The translations under genes were made by a program, and so were the position numbers. From Planctomycetota bacterium (lineage in GTDB: Bacteria; Planctomycetota; Planctomycetia; Pirellulales; Pirellulaceae), in assembly GCA_014381825.1 (NCBI GenBank), contig JACNKX010000141.1, forward strand, positions 625 to 64,624: a DNA stretch of 64,000 nucleotides, in the 5' to 3' direction. Shown piece after piece: positions 25,049 through 33,187 of this stretch. Numbering within the stretch: position 1 is the first letter of the stretch; each line of letters begins with the position of its first letter. The notes under the pieces were generated by a model. That model saw only the letters and a list, made by a program, of their open reading frames with translations, was not told the DNA's origin and did not search any database.

Positions 25049-26992
25049 TTATTTCACTCCCAAATGCTGCTTTAAAAACATCACCTGGACAGCACGCACG
25101 TAGTCCGCGTTGTCTTTCTTGCCGAATCCGTGGCCTTCGTTGTCGGCGTAGACGGTCCACACGGATCGGTCCCGCGCGCGGACTTTGTCGGCGATTTGTT
25201 GGGCCTCACTGAATGGAACGCGAGGGTCGTTGACACCGTGTGCCACCATCAGTGCGGAACGGATCTTGTCGGCGTTGGAAGTCGGGTTGATTCTGTCGAA
25301 CACGGCTCGCATCGTGGGATCTCGCTCGTCGCCATATTCGGCTCGGCGGAGGTCTTGGCGGTACGGAGCGGTATTCTCGAGGAACGTCGTAAAGCTGGCG
25401 ATGCCGACGATGTCGATGCCAGCTTTCAAGCGGTCGCCAAAGTGAACCAGCGAAGCGAGAACCATATAACCACCATACGAACCGCCAACGACGGCGACGC
25501 GAGACTCGTCGAGTTCTGGTTGTTCCGCGATCCAATCGAGAAGCGCGCCAATGTCCTTCACGCTGTCCTCACGGCGCTCGGCATTATCGAGCTTCAGATA
25601 AGTCTTGCCGTAACCGGCCGAGCCGCGAACGTTTGGGGCGATCACTGCCAAACCGAGATCATTAACGTAGTACTGAGACGAACTCGAAAAGTACGGGCGG
25701 TACTGACTCTCGGGTCCGCCGTGAATGCTGATGACAACGGGGACTTTGTTTGTGGGAGATGCACCGTTGGGCTTGTAGTAGTAAGCCGGGATGGTTCGTT
25801 CGTCGAACGACTTGAATTGAATTCTCTGTGGTGCAGCAAACGTCTCCGGATTCAATCCGCCCACTTCGCTGAACGTCCAACGCGTGAGCTTGTCGTCGGC
25901 CAGCGATAGAGAATAACTGTCTGAGGGAGCGTCCGGCCGCGAGAGCGTAAAGCCGAGATGTTCGCCGTCGAGCGAGAATTCGATGCTGGAGATGATCCCA
26001 AGCGGCAGTGGAAGCGGGCGAGGTGTATCGCCGTCGAGCAAATAAAGTCGGCTTGCACCATCTTCGTTGACGGCGAACGCAACACGACCACTCTCCGAGT
26101 GTATCTCTAGGTCGCTGACGTTCCAGTCAATTCCTTCGGTTAGCCACTGATACTCTTTCGTGGCGATGTCATAGCGGGCCAAACGATTAAACTCGTCACG
26201 GGCGTCGGTCGTGATGTAAATCGACTTGCTGTTCGGTGAAAAACTCAGATCGCCGATCGACGCCGTTTTGCCACCGGGTAACGCGAGGTTTGTCCGCTGT
26301 TGAGTCGTAACGTCGAGCAACGCAAAATACGATTCGTTGATCGAAACGTAACGACCCAATAGCAGTGTCTTCGCATCGCGTGACCAATCCGCGGCATACC
26401 AATACTCACCCTTCGTCGCGAAGATCATTTTCATCGAGTCGGGCTTTCGAGGGTCCGCGATATAGAGATCGGTGTCCCGTCCGTTTCGCTTGTTGCTAGA
26501 TATGATCATCTGTTTGCCATCGGCGCGGATCGCACCCATCGAATTCCGCGACTCGCCATCGGTCAGCAACTGAGTCGTGAACGCACTTCGATCGAACAGA
26601 TAGACCTGATAGTTCTCGTTGCCTCCCGCACTCATCGAAAGCAACATCGAGCCATCTTCTGCCTTGGGAATGAAGCCGCCACGAACAGGTTCCTCGAAGA
26701 AAGTCACCTGCTCGCGCCGCCCACCTGGCGTATAAACGCGATGCAGTTGCGCCGAGTTGGAAAATCGTGTCGAGACGAGAATGCCGTTGCCATCCGGTGC
26801 CCAACCTTGAAAACGGGCACTGCGTATGTTGCTGTACTGGTTCAATCGCTCAAAGATCTCTTCAGGGACGACAGGCACTTCTTGCGCCGCGATCGCCGCG
26901 GGGCGTCGTGAATCGACTTCTTCTTCGGCCAGAACTCGTGTTGGCAACAACAAGCTAACGGCAACGGCACAGAGGATAATCGGGCGATACAT
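25049..26992 (-). CDS. Exported S9-family prolyl-oligopeptidase-type peptidase
   Basis: 647 residues with signal peptide MYRPIILCAVAVSLLLPTRV (cleavage near LAE-EEV). The N-terminal half is a beta-propeller of PD40-type blades (LSFSPNSKSIYI, IEFSLDGEHLGF). The C-terminal alpha/beta-hydrolase domain has the Ser nucleophile in GGSYGGYM (about 505), Asp in GVNDPRVP (about 588) and His in NEGHGFG (about 622). This is the DPP-IV/acylaminoacyl-peptidase branch (S9B/S9C), cleaving short peptides in the periplasm. Upstream is an amidase on the same strand with only 12 bases between, suggesting co-transcription. Confidence 0.93.
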   Translation of the reverse strand: MYRPIILCAVAVSLLLPTRVLAEEEVDSRRPAAIAAQEVPVVPEEIFERLNQYSNIRSARFQGWAPDGNGILVSTRFSNSAQLHRVYTPGGRREQVTFFEEPVRGGFIPKAEDGSMLLSMSAGGNENYQVYLFDRSAFTTQLLTDGESRNSMGAIRADGKQMIISSNKRNGRDTDLYIADPRKPDSMKMIFATKGEYWYAADWSRDAKTLLLGRYVSINESYFALLDVTTQQRTNLALPGGKTASIGDLSFSPNSKSIYITTDARDEFNRLARYDIATKEYQWLTEGIDWNVSDLEIHSESGRVAFAVNEDGASRLYLLDGDTPRPLPLPLGIISSIEFSLDGEHLGFTLSRPDAPSDSYSLSLADDKLTRWTFSEVGGLNPETFAAPQRIQFKSFDERTIPAYYYKPNGASPTNKVPVVISIHGGPESQYRPYFSSSSQYYVNDLGLAVIAPNVRGSAGYGKTYLKLDNAERREDSVKDIGALLDWIAEQPELDESRVAVVGGSYGGYMVLASLVHFGDRLKAGIDIVGIASFTTFLENTAPYRQDLRRAEYGDERDPTMRAVFDRINPTSNADKIRSALMVAHGVNDPRVPFSEAQQIADKVRARDRSVWTVYADNEGHGFGKKDNADYVRAVQVMFLKQHLGVK

Positions 26993-27004
26993 TGCGACTC
27001 CTAC

Positions 27005-28384
27005 TTACTCATCTAAGAGTGACGGGTGATTTTGAAATCCAATTCGTTCTTCGCACCAAGCGGCAGCCTGCAGCAGCCTGGCCTCGCTGTTTCGCGGCCC
27101 GACCAACTGTAAACCGCACGGCATCCCGTCGCTGGCGAGTCCGCAAGGGATCGTGACAGACGGGACACCTGCGTAGCTCCAGGGTGAGTTGAACCGCGGG
27201 TCTCCGGTCGTATCGAGACTCGCCGGAGCGGTTGTATTGGTTGATGGCATGACGGCGATGGCACCGGTCGAAAGCATTTGTTCTGCGTCGGCTTGAAACC
27301 GCCGTTGGTGCTCGAGTGCCGCTTCGTAGTCCTTCGGTGAAGTATCGTGACCTGCATCAAGCAGACTCGATATATTTGGCCCGTACGCTTCTGGACTTGC
27401 GGCATATTCGCGGCGATGATTCTCAGCTGCATCATGCGACATTATCCGGTAGTGATTCGCATGTACCTCATCAAATGACGGCGGGAGCGTAACGGTTTGC
27501 TCTTCGCTCCAAGCGTCTTGCAATATTTTCAGTGCCTTCCGCGTACTCGCAGCAACACCAGGTTCTGCATGTTCCATGAAATAGGATTCAATCAGATGAA
27601 AACGCCGCGGTTGTGGCTCCGAGCCGAGATTTTTGAAGCCAAACCGTTGAATCCCTTCAGTTCTAAGCGAGCCATCGCTTGCTCCAGAATTCAACCGCGC
27701 AATACGATCCTCAATTGCGGCGTAGACTGCCAGCAGATCGTTTACGCGGCGAGCGATTGGCCCGGCATGATCGAGCTGCTTGCTGACGGGAACAACTCCA
27801 TCGAGTGAGACGTGGCCAAACGTTGGCTTCAGCCCTGCAACGCCACAGTAGCTTGCCGGACGAATGATCGAGCCGCCGGTTTGTGTGCCGATTGCCGCCA
27901 TGCACATTTCGAGTGCCACGGCAGCAGCACTTCCGCTGCTCGAACCGCCAGGTGTGTGTTTCAGATTCCAAGGATTGCGAGTTGGCGATGGATCGAAGCA
28001 GGCGAATTGAGTCGTGACGGTCTTCCCCAAGATGATTGCACCGGCCGCCCGAAGGTCACGGACAATTGGCGCATCAGCCTCTGCGACGTGCCCCTCACGA
28101 AGTGGTGAACCTGCCTTTGTTGGCCACCCAATAACGTCGATGATGTCTTTGATTCCGATTGGAATTCCCGCTAACGGGCCTGGATCGATACCCTCGCTGA
28201 GCGTTTCCGCTTGTCGCTTGGCCTCCTCGCGAGCACCCTCGGCATCGACCATCACCCACGCGTGGATACGATCTTCGTACCGCTCGATCCGCGATAGACA
28301 GAACTCGACAAGATCCAGCGGACTGATTTCACCAGCGCGAATCTGCTCTGCGGCTTTCGCAATCGTAGGGAGTGACGATATCAT
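27005..28384 (-). CDS. Amidase (amidase-signature family)
   Basis: 459 residues from ATG 28384; a TTG four codons upstream is possible. The Ser-cisSer-Lys triad is complete: Lys79 in GIPIGIKDIID, the cis-Ser in GGSSSGSAAA (about 150) and nucleophile Ser172 in GTQTGGSIIRPAS. The family hydrolyses amide bonds (amidase, 6-aminohexanoate-oligomer hydrolase) or forms GatA. Lone position and the absence of gatB/gatC favour a catabolic amidase over the Glu-tRNA amidotransferase subunit. It has no signal peptide and is cytoplasmic. Next to the exported S9 peptidase (12 bases). Confidence 0.9.
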   Translation of the reverse strand: MISSLPTIAKAAEQIRAGEISPLDLVEFCLSRIERYEDRIHAWVMVDAEGAREEAKRQAETLSEGIDPGPLAGIPIGIKDIIDVIGWPTKAGSPLREGHVAEADAPIVRDLRAAGAIILGKTVTTQFACFDPSPTRNPWNLKHTPGGSSSGSAAAVALEMCMAAIGTQTGGSIIRPASYCGVAGLKPTFGHVSLDGVVPVSKQLDHAGPIARRVNDLLAVYAAIEDRIARLNSGASDGSLRTEGIQRFGFKNLGSEPQPRRFHLIESYFMEHAEPGVAASTRKALKILQDAWSEEQTVTLPPSFDEVHANHYRIMSHDAAENHRREYAASPEAYGPNISSLLDAGHDTSPKDYEAALEHQRRFQADAEQMLSTGAIAVMPSTNTTAPASLDTTGDPRFNSPWSYAGVPSVTIPCGLASDGMPCGLQLVGPRNSEARLLQAAAWCEERIGFQNHPSLLDE

Positions 28385-28428
28385 GGAAGTAGCCAACTGA
28401 TGGAGGAGGTATTGCGATATTCACTCTT

Positions 28429-28649
28429 TACCGCAACGCGGTTAAATTCCGAAGCCCAGGGTCGCGGCGCTTCGTCGCGCACCCCTGGGATCATTGAACG
28501 ACAAATCTACATACGCTGAAGGCGTTACACAAATCGTAGGGCTGTGATATTTGTCCAACGCCTTCAGCGTAAGCCATTTGTTGTGTTGCCAACCCAGGGT
28601 GCGCGGGAGATCGCGACCCTGGGCTTTGGGATGCAACCGCTTTGCGGTA
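28429..28649. repeat. 221-base nested palindromic element
   Basis: Three pairs of inverted repeats are nested. Outer: TACCGCAACGCGGTT (28429-28443) against 28635-28649, one mismatch in 15. Middle: GCCCAGGGTCGCG (28454-28466) against 28612-28624, exact. Inner: ACGCTGAAGGCGTT (28513-28526) against 28557-28570, exact. Each half can also fold alone through CCCAGGG/CCCTGGG. The whole occupies most of the divergent spacer between the amidase and gamma-carbonic anhydrase genes. A short open frame inside (28442-28636, minus) is a by-product. It has the form of a mobile palindromic element; I recall similar planctomycete copies but cannot verify. Confidence 0.85.
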
Positions 28650-28704
28650 GAGATCTGCGAATTCCCACAGTCATTTAACCGTCAACTCGCGCATGTAGCC
28701 CTAG

Positions 28705-29208
28705 ATGTTAAACCGTTCGGAATTTCAACCTGATCTCGTCGATCCAACCGCGTACATCGCTCGCGGAGCAATTGTCCTTGGTGATGTTGTCATCGGCGCT
28801 GAATCAAGTATCTGGTTCAACGCGGTCGTTCGCGGCGATACGGAGGCAATTCGGATCGGCAACCAAACCAATGTGCAGGATTTGTGCGTGCTGCACTCAG
28901 ATCGAGGCTTTCCATGTGTTCTTGGAGACCGCGTCACCGTCGGACACGCAGCGATCGTTCACGGTGCGACCGTTGACGATGACTGTATGATTGGGATGCG
29001 AGCTGTTGTGATGAACGGAGCAAAAATTGGCAAAGGAAGTCTGGTCGCGGTCGGAGCCGTTGTGACGGAAGGAACTATTGTGCCTCCCGGTTCGGTGGTG
29101 ATGGGCGTGCCAGGAAAGATCCAACGCGAAGTTACCGAAACGGATCTCGCACGGATTACTCACGCTGCATTGCACTATGTTGAACAGGCGAAGAAGTTTC
29201 ACGAGTAG
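28705..29208 (+). CDS. Gamma-class carbonic anhydrase family protein
   Basis: 167 residues made of left-handed beta-helix hexapeptide repeats (AIVLGDVVIGAESSIWFNAV and similar) plus a C-terminal helix (HAALHYVEQAKKFHE). The metal ligands of the family are present: His64 (VLHSD), His81 and His86 (VGHAAIVHG), together with the structural R43-x-D45. These are the Cam/CaiE/YrdA-like homotrimers; many members have no proven carbonic anhydrase activity. It lies 11 bases upstream of the OLD-like ATPase gene on the same strand and is probably co-transcribed with it. Confidence 0.92.
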   Translation: MLNRSEFQPDLVDPTAYIARGAIVLGDVVIGAESSIWFNAVVRGDTEAIRIGNQTNVQDLCVLHSDRGFPCVLGDRVTVGHAAIVHGATVDDDCMIGMRAVVMNGAKIGKGSLVAVGAVVTEGTIVPPGSVVMGVPGKIQREVTETDLARITHAALHYVEQAKKFHE

Positions 29209-29219
29209 GAAGAGGATTT

Positions 29220-31070
29220 ATGTCAGATACAGCCACCCTGACGGACGGAGCCGCGGCACCCGCTGCTGCACGTCGCGCGACAGACCAATCGCTGATCAAA
29301 TCGCTTTCGCCTCGCGTCGGGCAAGCGGTCGAGGTCGGTGCGATCACGGCCTTTGTCGGACCGAACAATTCAGGCAAGACCGAGACACTGCGAGATATCT
29401 TGCGATTGGCGGCGAACTTCGATCCGCTTGCAGTCGATCGTTCAAGCGAAGAAGGGCCGCAGCCAATTGTCTTGAGCGACTTGAATTTTGTGCCAAAGCT
29501 CTCCATGGAGCGCATGACGCATGGACTGACCGTTATCGATTCGGACTCTTCGGAAGGGATGATCGTCCAAGGCATTGGGCCTGACTTGAAGTCGCCTCGG
29601 CAGCGTGCAATAGGCCGCGAGCTGCAGAATATTTTGTACCGCCCGATCATGAATGCGAAATCTGTCTGGATGAGTTCGCTTGGTGATCTGATGCCGCTGC
29701 GTGTTTCTTATGTGGGGCCTGATGATCGAAAGCGGCTGGTCGCGACGACCCTTGCCGCAAGTCCGCTTCAGGGTCCCGAAAACTTGCTCCAGATGCTCCA
29801 CTATGCCGATGCAAACCTTCATCAAGCACTTGCCGACGCGTTTGCGGCGGCGTTCGACGGAATTCGAGTCAAGCTGGATACGAGCGAGCAAATCAACTTG
29901 ACCTTGCGAGTCGCGAACGACTTTCCCGCCGACTTGCCGGATCCATTGGAGAACGTTCGCCAGTACCAGAAGCTGCGCAGTATCGACGAAGAAGGCGATG
30001 CCTACCAGAGCTTCGCGGCGATTCTCCTAACGATGCTCCTAGGGCAGGGGCGCGTAATCCTAATCGACCAGCCAGAGGCGTTCTTGCAGCCGACGCAGGC
30101 GAGGTTCCTGGGCCGATGGATCGCCGCGAATGCTTCGCGTCTTGCCTGCCAAGTGTTCGTAGCAACTCGCGATGTGGCGTTCTTAGAGGGACTTTCTGAA
30201 GGCCCCTCCGAGCTGACCGTTCTTCGGACGGAACGCCAGGAAGACATGACGTCGTTCCGTTCGATTCCGCACGACGCGACACGCGCTCTCGCTCGCTTTC
30301 CCCTCTTCGCGACGCAAGACGCGTTCCGTTTGCTCTTTTGCGAAGGCGTCGTCATCGCCGCGGAGGCAGATGACAAGATCGTCTTCGAAACGGTAGCGAA
30401 CCGCCTGCCGTCGTCGAGGAGCATTGGATTCGTGCATGCCGTTGGCGCAAGGAATGTAGCTCTCGTGACTAAAACACTACGGCAATGCGGATTGCAGGTT
30501 TGCTCCGTCGTCGATCTTGACGTGTTTCAGACCGAGAAGGATCTGGGGGACTTGGTCGAGGCCGCAAGCGGCTCGCCACTCCCGCAACCTTGGCTCGCGA
30601 CTAGAGAGCGACTTGCGAAGCACGTTGAAGGTTGGTTCGATGAGGCGTCGATCGCTGCCAGCGCAAATGAAGTGGAGAACTTTCTTGACCAGATCAAGAA
30701 CGAAGACGCTCCGAACTCTTCGTCTGCGGCAACTGAAAGCCAAACTGCGACTGTCGCCGATAGTTCAAAGAATTGGGCCAAGTTGCGGGACGAACGACTT
30801 GAATGGTTGCCGCGCGAGCTACGCGTATGGGTCGAAGAATTGGTCGAAGACCTGAAGCGGCAGGGGATCTTTGTGTCGCCTAAGGGCCGACTTGAACGGT
30901 GGATCGAGACCGGAAGTGACGACCGAAGTATCTGGATGAACCAAACAATGCAGCTACTGCATCAAGGGCAATGTCCACCCGAGTTGCAGGCGTTCGTAGC
31001 TGATTTGCTCGCGTACTTGACTTCAGCCCGGAGTCCCACGCGTTCCGCACGCACTGGACACCGCACATGA
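29220..31070 (+). CDS. OLD-like protein: ABC-type ATPase plus TOPRIM domain
   Basis: 616 residues, no signal. GGAAGAGG lies just before the ATG. N-terminal ATPase: Walker A GPNNSGKT (47-54) and Walker B VILIDQPEAFLQP (about 278-290), with a degenerate signature before it. From about residue 375, a TOPRIM-like domain: the Glu in VVIAAEADDKIVFETV (about 381), where the usual E-G is E-A, and the D-x-D in VCSVVDLDVF (about 431-433). A ~180-residue helical tail follows, with an acidic, Ser/Thr-rich linker (NEDAPNSSSAATES). This architecture is that of OLD-family nucleases, several of which act in phage defence (for example GajA of Gabija). No GajB-like helicase is beside it; neighbours are carbonic anhydrase, PSP1 and bioB. 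Activity is inferred only. Confidence 0.8.
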   Translation: MSDTATLTDGAAAPAAARRATDQSLIKSLSPRVGQAVEVGAITAFVGPNNSGKTETLRDILRLAANFDPLAVDRSSEEGPQPIVLSDLNFVPKLSMERMTHGLTVIDSDSSEGMIVQGIGPDLKSPRQRAIGRELQNILYRPIMNAKSVWMSSLGDLMPLRVSYVGPDDRKRLVATTLAASPLQGPENLLQMLHYADANLHQALADAFAAAFDGIRVKLDTSEQINLTLRVANDFPADLPDPLENVRQYQKLRSIDEEGDAYQSFAAILLTMLLGQGRVILIDQPEAFLQPTQARFLGRWIAANASRLACQVFVATRDVAFLEGLSEGPSELTVLRTERQEDMTSFRSIPHDATRALARFPLFATQDAFRLLFCEGVVIAAEADDKIVFETVANRLPSSRSIGFVHAVGARNVALVTKTLRQCGLQVCSVVDLDVFQTEKDLGDLVEAASGSPLPQPWLATRERLAKHVEGWFDEASIAASANEVENFLDQIKNEDAPNSSSAATESQTATVADSSKNWAKLRDERLEWLPRELRVWVEELVEDLKRQGIFVSPKGRLERWIETGSDDRSIWMNQTMQLLHQGQCPPELQAFVADLLAYLTSARSPTRSARTGHRT

Positions 31071-31649
31071 GGCACAACTGCCTGTCGAACAACCTTGGCC
31101 CATCGCCTCTTCTGTCCCACATCCGGGACCGCAGCCTTCAGTGAGTGTTTCAGCGAATTTGTGAAACTGGACGGTCGTTTCATACGCCGCGGTAAGCTCG
31201 CTCGTCAGCGCTTCGACTTCTGGGCCAACGTCACCTAGAAAGTAAAAGTACAGTGACTGCCCATCGAATAAGTGCTCGACATCCATAAGAACAGCCGGCA
31301 AATCGCGTTCTGCCAGCAACTCATTGCATGCCCGGAAAGCCTCATCGCGATTCCGCTCGATCCGCGTGAGCAGCAAGTCGTCTTCGACCGTCAGTCGCCG
31401 GACAAGCGTTCCGGCCGCGTCAGGATTGCCTAACTCGCTCGACGACAAGACTTCGCCAACTTCTAGCCCACGAGTTGTCCGGCAAATGACTCTCGCGTGC
31501 CGCGGGTAGAGGACCCCATCGACGGAATCGAAGCGACCGACATGTCCAATGACACCGATTCGCACGAGATGACGAGCTGCAACCAACGAAAACCTCGATT
31601 CAGCGGGCTCGATTAAAGAGCCTCTAGCGGGCATCGACGAATATATCAA
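31023..31649 (-). CDS. PSP1-domain protein with cysteine-rich tail
   Basis: 208 residues (203 if the ATG at 31634 is used). The central part is a PSP1 (RicT-like) domain: RIGVIGHVGRF, RTTRGLEVGEVL, EDDLLLTRIERNRDEAF and YFYFLGDVGPEVEAL. In Bacillus, RicT acts with RicA and RicF and carries Fe-S clusters in RNA processing. The C-terminal ~30 residues hold six cysteines (CGPGC, GCSTGSCASC and SSACG), plausible ligands for Zn or Fe-S. Family membership is clear, the role here is inferred. The last 48 bases overlap the OLD-like gene tail to tail. Confidence 0.85.
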   Translation of the reverse strand: MIYSSMPARGSLIEPAESRFSLVAARHLVRIGVIGHVGRFDSVDGVLYPRHARVICRTTRGLEVGEVLSSSELGNPDAAGTLVRRLTVEDDLLLTRIERNRDEAFRACNELLAERDLPAVLMDVEHLFDGQSLYFYFLGDVGPEVEALTSELTAAYETTVQFHKFAETLTEGCGPGCGTEEAMGQGCSTGSCASCAVSSACGTRGTPG

Positions 31650-31762
31650 ACGAATGTTATCATTCTGGGCTAAGTTCTTCGCCTCGCCAACCCGTCTGAC
31701 GGCAGATCAGCCAGGGGAGGGCAGGGCGGTTCCCATAATCCCATCGATCACCGAGTTTCACC

Positions 31763-32791
31763 ATGAGTCAAGCATCTACCGCCGTCCCCAGCACAATTGG
31801 CTCTGACTGGAGTGAGCTTGCGCAGCGTGTTCTCGATCGCCACGATCTCACCGAGGCGGAAGCCCTGAGCATCGTTCGCGCCCCCGACGAGCAGCTTCTC
31901 GACGTGTTATCAGCGGCGTACAAAATCCGCCACAAACATTTTGGCAATTCGGTCCAGCTCTATTACTTGATGAACGCCAAGAGCGGATTGTGCCCTGAGG
32001 ATTGCAGTTACTGTTCGCAATCCAAGGTCTCTGACGCGGAGATTCCGAAATACAATTTTTTGAGCCGCGATAAGATTATGGAAGGCGCTCGGCTTGCTCA
32101 CGAGCGAAACTCCAAGACCTATTGTATGGTCATTTCCGCGCGTGGCCCCAGCGATCGCGAGATCGCGGCTGTTGAGGAGTTAGTTCCGGAAATCAAGGAA
32201 AAGTACGACTTGAAGATCTGTGCGTGCCTCGGGTTGTTAGACCAGGATCAGGCCGATCGCCTGAAGGCGTGTGGCGTTGATCGAGTCAACCATAACGTCA
32301 ACACCAGTCCGGAACACTACGCAGAGATATGCTCGACCCACACCTATCAAGATCGCATCGACACCTTGAACGCCGCGCGAAACGCTGGTATCGAACTCTG
32401 TTCCGGTGGCATCATCGGTATGGGCGAGCAGGACATCGACGTTGTACGGATGGCTTTACAGCTGCGAGACGTCGGCGTCGAATCGATCCCCCTCAACTTC
32501 CTCATCCCGATCGAAGGCACTCCACTTGAGGCCAATCAAGATTTGAATCCTCGATATTGCTTAAAGACGTTAGCGATGTTCCGGTTTGTAAATCCAAGTC
32601 GCGAGTTGCGTATTGCTGGAGGACGTGAGATCCACTTGGGTAGCATGCAATGTCTTGGCCTGTATGCCGCGAACTCAGTTTTCGTTGGCGACTATCTTAC
32701 GACCGAAGGCCAAGCTGCGGAAGCGGACTACAAGATGATCGAAGAGATGGGCTTTGTCGTGACAAAGAATGAGGAGTGTGTTATTAGCTAG
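31763..32791 (+). CDS. bioB: Biotin synthase
   Basis: 342 residues. It has the radical-SAM motif C-x3-C-x2-C (Cys77, Cys81, Cys84 in CPEDCSYCSQ), plus KIRHKHFGN, NHNVNTSPEHY, GGIIGMGE and PLNFLIPIEGTPL, all BioB hallmarks. The second-cluster ligands C-x-C-L-G are present in KICACLGLL. It inserts sulfur into dethiobiotin to make biotin. No other bio gene is adjacent. A small membrane protein follows after 31 bases on the same strand. No Shine-Dalgarno sequence is visible before the ATG, which is common in this phylum. Confidence 0.97.
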   Translation: MSQASTAVPSTIGSDWSELAQRVLDRHDLTEAEALSIVRAPDEQLLDVLSAAYKIRHKHFGNSVQLYYLMNAKSGLCPEDCSYCSQSKVSDAEIPKYNFLSRDKIMEGARLAHERNSKTYCMVISARGPSDREIAAVEELVPEIKEKYDLKICACLGLLDQDQADRLKACGVDRVNHNVNTSPEHYAEICSTHTYQDRIDTLNAARNAGIELCSGGIIGMGEQDIDVVRMALQLRDVGVESIPLNFLIPIEGTPLEANQDLNPRYCLKTLAMFRFVNPSRELRIAGGREIHLGSMQCLGLYAANSVFVGDYLTTEGQAAEADYKMIEEMGFVVTKNEECVIS

Positions 32792-32822
32792 GCGGTCGTG
32801 ATGCGAGCGAAAGGCTTGGAAG

Positions 32823-32981
32823 TTGATTGGAGTTTTTGGGATACTCGCAATCGTGTTTATGGTGACAGTCTGGGTGGGTGTCTTGATCGACCGCGAGCAA
32901 CGACGCGATCAAGCCAGACGAATGGAGCGTTGGAAACGACGTCGCGGGAACGCCAGAGAATTTGACGAGCATCCGGACTAG
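32823..32981 (+). CDS. Small single-helix membrane protein downstream of bioB
   Basis: 52 residues from TTG 32823, preceded by AAAGG. An ATG at 32857 (inside the helix) is less likely. One clean membrane helix (LIGVFGILAIVFMVTVWVGV) is followed by an abruptly charged tail (LIDREQRRDQARRMERWKRRR, ending EFDEHPD). The helix plus strongly basic amphipathic tail is not expected by chance. It lies 31 bases after bioB, so it is probably in that transcript. A weak hairpin (CCACG/CGTGG, 32983-33004) follows immediately. I do not recognise the family. Confidence 0.6.
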   Translation: MIGVFGILAIVFMVTVWVGVLIDREQRRDQARRMERWKRRRGNAREFDEHPD

Positions 32982-33124
32982 GCCACGCGTCTCGTGACAC
33001 GTGGAACAGGACATCCGAGTCTTATCGCCTTAATATCACAAAACGTGACATCAAAAGCTTGCGCAAGTATCCAGGAGCAGATCGATTTCGGCGGGGTGCG
33101 TACCGGAAGGTGCGACTCAATAGG

Positions 33125-33154
33125 AAAAGCCCTCGCGACCATTGTCGCGAGGGC
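33125..33154 (-). terminator. Intrinsic terminator of the NHL-like propeller gene
   Basis: On the minus strand GCCCTCGCGAC (33154-33144) pairs exactly with GTCGCGAGGGC (33139-33129), with a 4-base loop and then TTTT. It lies 33 bases after the stop of the 33188-34189 gene. Confidence 0.8.
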
Positions 33155-33187
33155 CTCATTTGTTACGCCGTATTGCAATACAAGGGA

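Noticed and set aside
28442-28636. 64-residue minus-strand frame as a gene
   Set aside because: It lies wholly inside the nested palindrome and reads through its arms; composition follows the repeat.
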